64,000 bases of DNA from CAWGJC01 sp965276665 (GTDB lineage Bacteria > Pseudomonadota > Alphaproteobacteria > Acetobacterales > Acetobacteraceae). The stretch spans positions 1 to 64,000 of the forward strand of contig OZ255620.1 of NCBI GenBank assembly GCA_965276665.1, written 5' to 3'. A program made the translations under genes and the position numbers. Positions within the stretch are counted from its first letter, which is position 1. Each line of letters begins with the position of its first letter. Below are positions 17,510 through 25,916 of this stretch, one piece after another. The notes below the pieces were generated by a model. That model was not told where the DNA came from, ran no database searches, and was given only the letters and a program-made list of their open reading frames with translations.

Positions 17510-20002
17510 ATGGCCGGAGCCGTCCAGGCACGCCGACTCGTATCGCACCGCCTCGTCTCGCCGCAGATCCGGGACATAATGTCCAGGCGGCTCGCCGAGC
17601 TGGGCGCTCTGGTGGTGGCGATGGCTGGCCTGGCGCTGCTGGCGGCGCTCGCGAGCTACCATCAATCGGACCCGTCGCCGGACACCGCGACCGCCGGGCA
17701 TGCCGCCAACCTGGCCGGCCCGGTGGGCGCGACGATGGCGGATCTGCTGCTGCAATTCCTCGGCGTCGCCGGCGCCTTACCCGGCTTGGCGCTGCTCGCC
17801 TGGGCCTGGCGGATCGCGACCCATCGCCGCCTCGGCCTGGCGCTCCGCCTGATTTCGCTGCTGCTGGCCATGCCGCTGCTGGCGGCGGTGCTCGCCGTGC
17901 CCGGTCTGCCGGCCTGGCCGACCCTGGCCGGACCGGGCGGCGCGCTCGGGCAGATGCTCGCCCGGCCGGCGCTCGGCGCGGCGCGCGCGGCGCTCGGGCC
18001 ATTCGGCGCGCTCGCGGCATACGGGATCGGCGGGGTGCTGGCCCTAGTGTTCACGCTGCTTGCGCTCGGCCTGTCGGCGCGGGAATGGCGGGCCGCCGGG
18101 AAGGGCACGCTCGGGGCGGCCCGCGTCTCCGTCGCGCAGGGCAAGCGGACCGCCGGCGTTTTCGGGCAGATCGCCCGGTTCGGCGGCGCGGTGCTGTCGC
18201 CCTTGCGCCGGTTCGCCAACCGCGATTCGGCCGAGTTGCGGCCAGATCCGCGCGAGCCCTATGGCGAGCGCGGCGCGGCGCGGGTTGAGCCGCTCGTGCG
18301 CGGGGTGCCGCCGATGTCGGAGGAAATCCGGCCCGCAACCCCGCAGGACCGGTCGCCCGATCCCATCACCCGGCCGAAGCTCCCCTCGGTTCCGGTGCTG
18401 GCCGACCCGGCTGCGCCCCGGACGCCGAAAATTGCCGCGGTGCTCCGCAAGCCCGCGGCGCCAAGGCAGGAGAGCCTTCCCCTCGCCGAGGCGGGATGGC
18501 GCTTCCCGCCGCTTTCTCTGCTGACGCCGGCGCCCGCGCGTGTGGCGGTCGGCCCGTCGGAGGATGCGCTGCAGCTCAACGCCAAGCTGCTCGAATCCGT
18601 GCTCGACGATTACGGCGTGCAGGGCCAGATCCGCGAGATCCGCCCCGGCCCGGTGGTGACGCTCTACGAGCTGGAGCCCGCTCCCGGCATCCGCAGCGCA
18701 CGCGTGATCGGCCTCGCCGACGACGTGGCGCGCAGCCTCTCGGTCACCGCGGTCCGCATCGCGACCGTCCCCGGCCGCAACGTGATCGGCATCGAGGTGC
18801 CGAACGCCAAGCGCGAGACGGTCTTCCTCTCCGAGCTCGTCGGCAGCGAGGAATGGAGCAAGCAGCAATCCCGCCTGGCGCTCGCGCTCGGCAAGGAAAT
18901 CAGCGGCGCGCCGGTGATCGCCGATCTCGCGCGGATGCCACATCTGCTGATCGCCGGCACCACCGGTTCCGGCAAGTCGGTCGGCGTGAACGCGATGATC
19001 CTGTCGCTGCTCTACCGCCTCTCGCCCGACCAGTGCCGGCTGATCCTGATCGACCCGAAGATGCTGGAGCTCTCCGTCTATGACGGCATCCCGCACCTGA
19101 TGGCCCCGGTGGTGACAGAGCCGGCCAAGGCGGTCACCGCGCTCAAATGGACGGTGCGCGAGATGGAGCGCCGCTACCGCGCGATGAGCCAGCTCGGCGT
19201 GCGCAATATCGGCGGGTTCAACGAACGCGTGGCCGATGCGCGGGCCAAGGGGGAGTTGGTGACCCGCCGCGTGCAGACCGGCTTCGACAGCGAGACCGGC
19301 AAGCCGATCTTCGAGGAACATCCGCTCACGCTGGAAACGCTGCCCTTCATCGTCGTCGTGATCGACGAGATGGCGGATCTCATGATGGTCGCCGGCAAGG
19401 AGATCGAGGCCGCGGTGCAGCGCCTCGCGCAGATGGCGCGCGCCGCGGGCATCCACGTCATCATGGCGACGCAGCGCCCGTCGGTCGACGTGATCACCGG
19501 CACGATCAAGGCGAATTTCCCGACCCGCATCAGCTTCCAGGTGATCAGCAAGTTCGACAGCCGGACCATTCTCGGCGAGCAGGGCGCGGAGCAGCTGCTC
19601 GGCCAGGGCGACATGCTCCACATGGTCGGCGGCGGCCGCATCACCCGCGTGCACGGCCCCTTCGTCACCGATCGCGAGGTGGAAGATGTCGTCGCCCATC
19701 TGCGCGCCCAGGGCGAGCCCGCCTATCTCGAGGAAGTGACGGAGCCCGACGACGATGACGGCTCCAACCCCGCCCTCTCCGGCATCGCGGGCGCGAGCGA
19801 TGGCGAGAAGGGCCTGTTCGACCAGGCGGTCGCGCTCGTCGCCCGCGAAGGCAAGGCCAGCACGAGCTTCATCCAGCGGCACCTCTCCATCGGCTACAAC
19901 CGGGCGGCCAAGCTGATCGAGCAGATGGAGAAGGAAGGCGTGGTCGGGCCGGCGAACCATGTCGGCAAGCGGGACGTTTTGGTGCGGCGTAGTGAGGATT
20001 AG
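17510..20002 (+). CDS. ftsK: DNA translocase FtsK
   Basis: The 830-residue protein has four hydrophobic N-terminal segments (about residues 25-190), a short Pro-rich linker, and a motor domain with Walker A GTTGSGKS and Walker B VVVIDEMADL. At the C-terminus is the winged-helix gamma domain (FDQAVALVAREGKAST...GYNRAAKLIEQME) that reads KOPS sites. FtsK anchors at the septum and pumps chromosome ends to dif for XerCD recombination. ATG 17510 was chosen; an in-frame GTG at 17477 would add 11 residues. Confidence 0.95.
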   Translation: MAGAVQARRLVSHRLVSPQIRDIMSRRLAELGALVVAMAGLALLAALASYHQSDPSPDTATAGHAANLAGPVGATMADLLLQFLGVAGALPGLALLAWAWRIATHRRLGLALRLISLLLAMPLLAAVLAVPGLPAWPTLAGPGGALGQMLARPALGAARAALGPFGALAAYGIGGVLALVFTLLALGLSAREWRAAGKGTLGAARVSVAQGKRTAGVFGQIARFGGAVLSPLRRFANRDSAELRPDPREPYGERGAARVEPLVRGVPPMSEEIRPATPQDRSPDPITRPKLPSVPVLADPAAPRTPKIAAVLRKPAAPRQESLPLAEAGWRFPPLSLLTPAPARVAVGPSEDALQLNAKLLESVLDDYGVQGQIREIRPGPVVTLYELEPAPGIRSARVIGLADDVARSLSVTAVRIATVPGRNVIGIEVPNAKRETVFLSELVGSEEWSKQQSRLALALGKEISGAPVIADLARMPHLLIAGTTGSGKSVGVNAMILSLLYRLSPDQCRLILIDPKMLELSVYDGIPHLMAPVVTEPAKAVTALKWTVREMERRYRAMSQLGVRNIGGFNERVADARAKGELVTRRVQTGFDSETGKPIFEEHPLTLETLPFIVVVIDEMADLMMVAGKEIEAAVQRLAQMARAAGIHVIMATQRPSVDVITGTIKANFPTRISFQVISKFDSRTILGEQGAEQLLGQGDMLHMVGGGRITRVHGPFVTDREVEDVVAHLRAQGEPAYLEEVTEPDDDDGSNPALSGIAGASDGEKGLFDQAVALVAREGKASTSFIQRHLSIGYNRAAKLIEQMEKEGVVGPANHVGKRDVLVRRSED

Positions 20003-20040
20003 GAAGGCCGCGGAGGCCACGGGGCGTCTGTTATTCCCCT

Positions 20041-20137
20041 TCGCGCGAAGCGGACCCCGCCAAGGGCCATCCGGGTCCCAAGGGCTCCGCCCTTGGCGGG
20101 GTCCCCATTGGGGCATGGGGGCAGAGCCCCTGGCCTT
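20041..20137. repeat. Double-hairpin GC repeat, copy F
   Basis: Two second-stem blocks (CCAAGGGC...GCCCTTGG) and one first-stem block (GGGGGCAGAGCCCCTGGCC), with a CCCCATTGGGG interruption. It is the longest copy. It fills the space between ftsK and the Bcr/CflA gene and ends 8 bases before the next start codon, so it forms that gene's 5' leader. Confidence 0.75.
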
Positions 20138-20145
20138 CCTGAGAA

Positions 20146-21318
20146 ATGCCCTACCCGTTCTGGCTTCCGATCCTCCTCGGCTTCCTCACCGCGGTCGGTC
20201 CGATCTCGACCGACATGTATCTCCCCGCCTTCCCGGCGATCGAGACGAGTTTCGGCACTGAGCCCGGCACCGCGCAGATCACCCTCGCGACCTGGTTCGC
20301 CGGGCTCGCGGTCGGGCAGCTGACCCAGGGGACGCTGGCCGACCGGTTCGGCCGACGCGCGCCGCTGCTGGTGGGCACGCTGATCTACACGCTGGCCTCG
20401 GCGGCGTGTGCGTTGTCGCCCGATCTGTTCTGGCTGTCGCTCTGGCGCGCGGTGGCGGCGTTCGGCGGCTCGGCCAGCATGGTCATTCCGCGCGCGGTGG
20501 TGCGGGATCTCGCGGACGGGCATGCGGCGGCGCGGCTGATGTCGAAGCTGATGCTGGTGATGGGGGCGGCGCCGATCCTGGCCCCCACTTTCGGCGGCGC
20601 GGTGCTGGGTTTCGCGAGCTGGCATGTGATCTTCTGGATCGGCACCGGCTTCGGCGTGATCTCGATGGCGCTGGTGCTGGCTTTCCTGCCCGATACGCTG
20701 CCTGTGCAGCGGCGGGTCCGGCTCGGCATGACCGGGCTCGCGCGCCGCTATGCGATGATCGGGCGGGAGCGCGGGTTCATCACCCACGCGACCGCGGGCG
20801 GGTTCGCGATGTTCGGCATGTTCGCCTATCTGGGCGGCTCGCCCGGCGTGTTCATCGAGCATTTCCATGTCGAACCCGCGCATTACGGCATGATGTTCGG
20901 CTGCTGCGCGGCCGGCTACATCATCGGCTCGCAGGTCAATGCGCGCATCCTGCCGCGCTTCGGCATCGGCCGCGTGCTCGGCATCGGCGTGCGGGTTTAT
21001 CTCGCGGCGGCGATCGTGCTGGCGGTCGCGGCGTTCACCGGGCGCGGCGGCATTCTCGCGGTCTATCTGCCGATCGCGGTGATCATGGCGAGCAACGGCT
21101 TCATCACGCCCAACGCGACGGTGGGCGCGCTGTCCCGCCACGCCGCCTATGCGGGCAGCGCGTCGGCGCTGATGGGAACGCTGCAATTCATCCTCGGCGC
21201 GCTCAGCGGCACGCTGGTCGGCGTGCTCGATGACGGCACCGCGCGGCCGATGGCGTTGCTGCTGCTGATCGGCGGGGCCGGCGCGGTGATTGCGGATGTC
21301 TGGCGCCCGCGCCTATGA
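20146..21318 (+). CDS. Bcr/CflA-family multidrug exporter
   Basis: The 390-residue, 12-helix MFS protein starts PFWLPILLGFLTAVGPISTDMYLPAFPAIE, the classical Bcr/CflA opening with its conserved STDMYLPA motif, and has the motif-A loop GTLADRFGRR. These transporters export bicyclomycin, chloramphenicol, sulfonamides or cysteine. No Shine-Dalgarno sequence is evident; the leader is a hairpin repeat, which may restrain translation. Confidence 0.88.
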   Translation: MPYPFWLPILLGFLTAVGPISTDMYLPAFPAIETSFGTEPGTAQITLATWFAGLAVGQLTQGTLADRFGRRAPLLVGTLIYTLASAACALSPDLFWLSLWRAVAAFGGSASMVIPRAVVRDLADGHAAARLMSKLMLVMGAAPILAPTFGGAVLGFASWHVIFWIGTGFGVISMALVLAFLPDTLPVQRRVRLGMTGLARRYAMIGRERGFITHATAGGFAMFGMFAYLGGSPGVFIEHFHVEPAHYGMMFGCCAAGYIIGSQVNARILPRFGIGRVLGIGVRVYLAAAIVLAVAAFTGRGGILAVYLPIAVIMASNGFITPNATVGALSRHAAYAGSASALMGTLQFILGALSGTLVGVLDDGTARPMALLLLIGGAGAVIADVWRPRL

Positions 21319-21351
21319 TTCTGCCCGGAGGACCCGCATGACGCTGCCCGC

Positions 21352-22095
21352 ATGACACTGATCGTCGGCATTCCCGCCTGCGCCAGGAAAATCGGCATCG
21401 AGCTGCAGCATGCGACGCCGGCGCGCTATGGTGCGGCGCTCATGGCGGCGGCCGACGCGACCCCGATCCTGATCCCGCCGGTGGGCGAGGCGCAGCTCGC
21501 GATCCTCGACCGTGTCGATGGCCTGCTGATCTCGGGCAGTCCGAGCAACGTCGCCCCCGCGCTCTACGGCGCCGAGATCAGCCTGACGCCGGACAGCCAC
21601 GATCCGGCGCGCGATGCGACCACGCTGCCGCTGATCCGCGAGGCGATCGCGCGCGGCCTGCCGCTGCTGGCGATCTGCCGTGGGATCCAGGAGATGAACG
21701 TGGCGCTCGGCGGCACGTTGCACCAGCAGGTGCATGACGTCGCCGGCCGGCGCGATCATCGCTCCGGCCCGGGCGATATCGAGGCGAAGTTCGGGCCGAA
21801 GCACACGCTTCGCCTCACCGGCGCGCTTTCCCGCATCCTCGGCCATGCCGAGATCATCGTGAACTCGCTGCACGAGCAGGCGATCGCCACGCCCGCGCCG
21901 GGTCTGGTCGTCGAGGCGACGGCGGAGGACGGCACGATCGAGGGCGTACGGGTCGCGGGTGCGCCCGGTTTCGCGTTCGGCGTGCAATGGCATCCGGAGT
22001 GGCGCTGCCTCGAGGACGCGGCGAGCACGGCCCTGTTCCGCGCCTTTGGCGATGCGTGTCGCGGTTGGCGCGACGGCGCGCGCGAGGCGGCCTGA
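21352..22095 (+). CDS. Class I glutamine amidotransferase-like hydrolase (peptidase C26, PuuD-like)
   Basis: The 247-residue protein has the nucleophile Cys in AICRGIQEMNVALGG and the His/Glu pair in QWHPEW, the triad of gamma-glutamyl-gamma-aminobutyrate hydrolase and related C26 enzymes. SGSPSNVAPALYG is the usual substrate-side loop. PuuD hydrolyses gamma-Glu-GABA in putrescine catabolism, but no puuABC genes are nearby, so the substrate may be another gamma-glutamyl compound. It directly abuts the next SDR gene (TGA then ATG). Confidence 0.85.
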   Translation: MTLIVGIPACARKIGIELQHATPARYGAALMAAADATPILIPPVGEAQLAILDRVDGLLISGSPSNVAPALYGAEISLTPDSHDPARDATTLPLIREAIARGLPLLAICRGIQEMNVALGGTLHQQVHDVAGRRDHRSGPGDIEAKFGPKHTLRLTGALSRILGHAEIIVNSLHEQAIATPAPGLVVEATAEDGTIEGVRVAGAPGFAFGVQWHPEWRCLEDAASTALFRAFGDACRGWRDGAREAA

Positions 22096-22857
22096 ATGGA
22101 TCTCGCGCTGGGCGGCAAGCGAGCGCTGATCACCGGCGGCTCGAAGGGCATCGGCCTCGCCACCGCGCAGCTTCTCGCCGAAGAAGGGTGCGATCTGGTC
22201 CTCAGCGCGCGTGGGGAGGCGGCGCTGGAAGCGGCGGCGGTGGCGATCCGGGCCCGGCACCAGGTGCGGGTCGAGATCGTGGCGGCCGATCTCGCGCGCC
22301 GCGACGATGTGTTGCGCGTCGCGGAATTCGCCGCCGCGCCCGACATCCTCGTCAACAATGCGGGGGCGATTCCGCCGGGCAATCTCCTGGACGTCGATGG
22401 CGAGCGCTGGCGTGCGGCGTGGGATCTCAAAGTGTTCGGCTTCATCGATCTGACCCGCGCGCTCTATGCCCGGATGCGTGAGGCCGGCGGCGGCGTCATC
22501 GTCAACGTCATCGGCGCGGCCGGCGAGAAATTCCCGCCCGACTATATCGCCGGCACGGCCGGGAATGCCGCGCTGATGGCGTTCACCCGCGCCCTCGGCC
22601 ATTCCTCGGCGAAGGACGGCATCCGCGTGGTCGGCATCAATCCCGGCGCCACCGAGACCGAGCGCCTCGTGATGCTGCAGCGCGATCGGGCCGCCCGCAC
22701 GCTCGGCGATCCGGAGCGCTGGCGGGAGATGTTCGCCGCCATGCCGTTCGGCCGGGCCGCCGCGCCGGCGGAGATCGCCGCCGCGGTCGCCTTCCTCGCC
22801 AGTCCGCGCTCCGGCTACACCTCGGGGACGATCCTCACCATCGATGGCGGTGGCTGA
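22096..22857 (+). CDS. SDR-fold protein lacking the Ser-Tyr-Lys catalytic residues
   Basis: The cofactor motifs are normal (TGGSKGIG at 14-21, NNAG), and the C-terminus (ASPRSGYTSGTILTIDGGG) is typical SDR. At the active site the usual VNISS is VNVIGAAG, and the YxxxK segment is GTAGN aligned before AALMAFTRALG, so catalytic Ser, Tyr and Lys are all absent. A Tyr four residues earlier does not align. It may be a non-classical SDR subgroup with another mechanism or a binding protein. It starts immediately after the amidotransferase stop and is probably co-transcribed. Confidence 0.8.
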   Translation: MDLALGGKRALITGGSKGIGLATAQLLAEEGCDLVLSARGEAALEAAAVAIRARHQVRVEIVAADLARRDDVLRVAEFAAAPDILVNNAGAIPPGNLLDVDGERWRAAWDLKVFGFIDLTRALYARMREAGGGVIVNVIGAAGEKFPPDYIAGTAGNAALMAFTRALGHSSAKDGIRVVGINPGATETERLVMLQRDRAARTLGDPERWREMFAAMPFGRAAAPAEIAAAVAFLASPRSGYTSGTILTIDGGG

Positions 22858-23129
22858 GCCAAGCCGGTTTCTGGCAGGGGGAGCCCCGGGCACGTGGCCA
22901 GGGTTCCGCCGCCATTCAAGCCGCCATTCAACTGGCTGCAGGGCGCGCTCACCAGCCTCGCTTTAGAGTGCCGACCCGCTGGCGGTGCTCGGCGCGATCA
23001 AGGAGGGCTTGGAGGCGATGGCCGCGGAAACTGGCGTTGGCGGCGAAGCGGTCGGTCAGGAGGTATGATTGCGGCGAACGCGGAACTCTGCCGCTGCGTT
23101 GTCGCCTGAGGCGTCAAGCGGGGATCGAG
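22858..23129. other. Intergenic stretch with a possible gene or element relic
   Basis: No convincing gene. At 22964-22972 the sequence TAGAGTGCC matches the end of the palindromic element at 61619, and GACCCGCTGGCGG after it resembles that element's next block with gaps. The following 100 bases can be read as a short open frame (ADPLAVLGAIKEG...) ending at 23068, but it has no start and I do not recognise it. Confidence 0.3.
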
Positions 23130-23663
23130 ATGTCGGAGCACGAAACGCCCCAGGAACGGCCGGAATCCGCATCCGTGGCCGTCCTGACGCGCAACATGGA
23201 GGTGCTGCGCCAGAGGCGGTCGGACGAATCCTCGCGCTTGCACGTCTCGCACCGCATCGCCGTGGCGATCGCGCATTTGGCCGGCAGCATGCGGTTCGTG
23301 GTCGTGCACGCCCTCGTGGTCATTGTCTGGGTTCTGGTGAATTGTAAGTTGATCCCGTTCATCAGGCCGTTCGATCCGAGCTTCGTCATTCTCGCGACGG
23401 CCACCTCGGTCGAGGGCCTCTTCCTCTCCACCTTCATCCTGATGGGCGAGAACCGATCCGCGGCGGTCGCGGACCGCCAGGCCGAGCTCGACCTGCAGGT
23501 CAATCTGCTCTCCGAGCACGAGATCACGCATCTCCTGTCGCTGACACTTGCGATCGCGCGGCATCTCGGCATCGAGGCGGCGGACAATACGACGGCGGAA
23601 GGCCTGGCCGGGCATGTCGCGCCGGAGGACGTGTTGGACGAGATGTCCCGTCGCGACGCTTGA
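23130..23663 (+). CDS. DUF1003 family membrane protein
   Basis: Starting at ATG 23130 gives 177 residues. A charged N-terminus is followed by two membrane helices (residues about 55-75 and 85-105) joined by the conserved block containing RPFDPSFVILATATSVEGLFLSTFI and ILMGENRSAAVADRQAELDLQVNLLSEHE, which is the DUF1003 signature. The C-terminal part is an amphipathic helix. The function of the family is unknown. Confidence 0.85.
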   Translation: MSEHETPQERPESASVAVLTRNMEVLRQRRSDESSRLHVSHRIAVAIAHLAGSMRFVVVHALVVIVWVLVNCKLIPFIRPFDPSFVILATATSVEGLFLSTFILMGENRSAAVADRQAELDLQVNLLSEHEITHLLSLTLAIARHLGIEAADNTTAEGLAGHVAPEDVLDEMSRRDA

Positions 23664-23754
23664 GAGCGCAGGATTTTGCGCCGTTACGGGAACTGGCGAT
23701 TGCGGGCCAGGTTTATACCTGACGCACGAACTCGAATTGCCGGGAACCGAAAGG

Positions 23755-24861
23755 ATGCAGAAAACGTATCTCGTCACCGGCGGAGCGGGTTTCATTGGCC
23801 GCCATCTGTGCCGGGATTTGCTTGATTGCGGATATAATGTTCGTGTCGTCGATGCGCTGATCGACCAGGTGCATGGCGGCGGGACGCCGGAATTTCTCGA
23901 CGATGTCGAGTTCATCCAGGGCGACGTTCGCGATGCCGTGCTGATGGCCGGCGCGGTGCGGGGCATGGACGGCATTTTCCACCTCGCCGCCGAGGTGGGT
24001 GTCGGACAGAGCATGTACGAGGTCGCGCGCTATGTCGGCACGAATGATCTCGGCACGGCGGTGCTGCTTGAGCAGCTGGTGCATGCGCCGGTGGAGCGGC
24101 TGGTCGTCGCCTCGTCGATGAGCGTGTATGGGGAAGGGGCGTATCGCACCGAGGCGGGCGAGCCCGCGCTCGAGACGCGCCGCTCCGGACGGGAGGGCAG
24201 CAATGGCTGGGATCCGGTCGGCGTGGATGGTCACCCACTCATTCCGGTGGCGACGACCGAAAGCAAGACGGTCGACATCGCCTCGATCTACGCCCTGACC
24301 AAGTACAGCCAGGAGCGAAGCTGCCTGATCGTCGGGCGGGCCTATGGCATGCAAGTCGCGGCGCTGCGCCTGTTCAACGTATTCGGGCCGGGCCAGGCTC
24401 TCTCCAACCCCTATACCGGCGTGCTGGCGAATTTCGGGTCGCGGCTGCGCAACGGGCAGGGGCCTCTGGTGTTCGAGGACGGCCAGCAGAAGCGCGATTT
24501 CGTGCATGTCGAGGATGTCGCGCGCGCGTTCCGGCTGGCGATGGAAAGCCCCGCCGCGCCCGGTCATGTGATGAATATCGGCAGCGGACGGGCCTACACG
24601 ATCGCCGGCGTCGCCGAGATGCTCGCGGCGGCGATGGGGGTTCCGGAATTGCGGCCGCACATCGTCGATAAGGCGCGGGCCGGCGACATCCGTCATTGCT
24701 TTGCCGATATCGGCAAAGCGAAAGCGCTGCTGGCGTATGAGCCGTCGCGGCCGCTGGAAGAGTCGCTCGACGAGCTCGTCGCCTGGATCAACGCATCCGA
24801 CGCGGCCGATCATGGCGAGCACGCGAAACGGCAGCTCGAGACGCGCGGGTTGGTGGCGTGA
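23755..24861 (+). CDS. NAD-dependent nucleotide-sugar epimerase, dTDP-rhamnose 4-epimerase-like
   Basis: The 368-residue extended SDR has GGAGFIG at 9-15 and the catalytic pair Tyr179/Lys183 in YALTK. The insertion before it (WDPVGVDGHPLIPVATTESK) and the downstream RLFNVFGPGQALSNPYTGVL block resemble dTDP-L-rhamnose/6-deoxytalose 4-epimerases. It should interconvert a dTDP-6-deoxyhexose. It is the first gene of a seven-gene cassette; the next start overlaps its stop. Confidence 0.82.
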   Translation: MQKTYLVTGGAGFIGRHLCRDLLDCGYNVRVVDALIDQVHGGGTPEFLDDVEFIQGDVRDAVLMAGAVRGMDGIFHLAAEVGVGQSMYEVARYVGTNDLGTAVLLEQLVHAPVERLVVASSMSVYGEGAYRTEAGEPALETRRSGREGSNGWDPVGVDGHPLIPVATTESKTVDIASIYALTKYSQERSCLIVGRAYGMQVAALRLFNVFGPGQALSNPYTGVLANFGSRLRNGQGPLVFEDGQQKRDFVHVEDVARAFRLAMESPAAPGHVMNIGSGRAYTIAGVAEMLAAAMGVPELRPHIVDKARAGDIRHCFADIGKAKALLAYEPSRPLEESLDELVAWINASDAADHGEHAKRQLETRGLVA

Positions 24862-25916
24862 CCGACGCGATGAGCAGACAACCGGTCCTGGTGATCGGCG
24901 GCGCGGGCTTCATCGGCGCGAACCTGGCGGACCGGCTGCTGCGCGACGGCGAGACGGTCGTGGTGTTCGACAATCTGAGCCGGCCCGGCGTCGAGACGAA
25001 TCTCGCCTGGCTGCGCGCTCGGCATGGCGGCGATATCCGCTACGTCGCGGGCGATATTCGTGATGCCGGCGCGGTTGCCGCTCTGGTCGGGAATGCCTCC
25101 GCTGTGTTCCATCTCGCGGCGCAGGTTGCGGTGACGTCGAGCTTCGTCGATCCGCTCGAGGATTTCACGATCAATGCGCAGGGCACGCTTAACGTGCTCG
25201 AGGCGGTGCGCCGCCATGCGCCGCACGTGCCGGTCATTTTCTCGAGCACGAACAAGGTCTATGGCGGGCTGGAAGACGTCGCGGTGGCGTTGGCGGGGCA
25301 ACAATACCTGCCCGTCTCCACGGAATTACGGGCGCATGGCATCGGCGAGGATCGGCCGCTGCATTTCTGTACACCCTACGGATGCTCGAAGGGCGCGGCC
25401 GACCAGTACGTGCTCGATTACGCGCGGAGTTTCGGCCTGCGCACCGCGACCTTGCGGATGAGCTGCATCTACGGCCCACGGCAGTTCGGCACCGAGGATC
25501 AGGGCTGGGTCGCGCATTTCCTCATCCGCGCGCTGCGCGGCGAGCCGATCACCATTTACGGCGATGGCAGACAGACGCGAGACATCCTCTATGTCGAGGA
25601 CGCGGTCGCCGCCTATTGCGGCATGCGGGACAATATCGACGCGTTCGCCGGCGAGAGCTTCAATCTCGGCGGCGGCCCGGAGAATGCGGTCAGCCTGCGC
25701 ATGGTGCTGGACGAGATCACGCTTCTGATCGGGCGTGACGTGCCGGTCAGCCATACCGAATGGCGGACCGGCGATCAGCGTTATTTCGTCGCCGATACGC
25801 GGCGCATCGCCGATGCGATCGCCTGGCGCGCGCAGACCGGCTGGCGCGAAGGGCTCCGCAATCTCGCGGAATGGGTGCAGACGGAACTCGATCTGCCGGT
25901 CGCGGTGCCGGCATGA
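24858..25916 (+). CDS. NAD-dependent sugar epimerase, CDP-paratose/tyvelose 2-epimerase-like
   Basis: The GTG start at 24858 overlaps the previous stop as GTGA; ATG 24870 is an alternative. The 352-residue extended SDR carries GGAGFIG at 14-20, Tyr174/Lys178 in YGCSK, and SSTNKVYG at 129-136. The TNKVYG signature is typical of CDP-tyvelose (paratose) 2-epimerases, which act at C2 of an NDP-3,6-dideoxyhexose. The real substrate is uncertain. It probably supplies, with the preceding epimerase, an unusual deoxysugar donor for the glycosyltransferases downstream. Confidence 0.8.
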   Translation: MTDAMSRQPVLVIGGAGFIGANLADRLLRDGETVVVFDNLSRPGVETNLAWLRARHGGDIRYVAGDIRDAGAVAALVGNASAVFHLAAQVAVTSSFVDPLEDFTINAQGTLNVLEAVRRHAPHVPVIFSSTNKVYGGLEDVAVALAGQQYLPVSTELRAHGIGEDRPLHFCTPYGCSKGAADQYVLDYARSFGLRTATLRMSCIYGPRQFGTEDQGWVAHFLIRALRGEPITIYGDGRQTRDILYVEDAVAAYCGMRDNIDAFAGESFNLGGGPENAVSLRMVLDEITLLIGRDVPVSHTEWRTGDQRYFVADTRRIADAIAWRAQTGWREGLRNLAEWVQTELDLPVAVPA

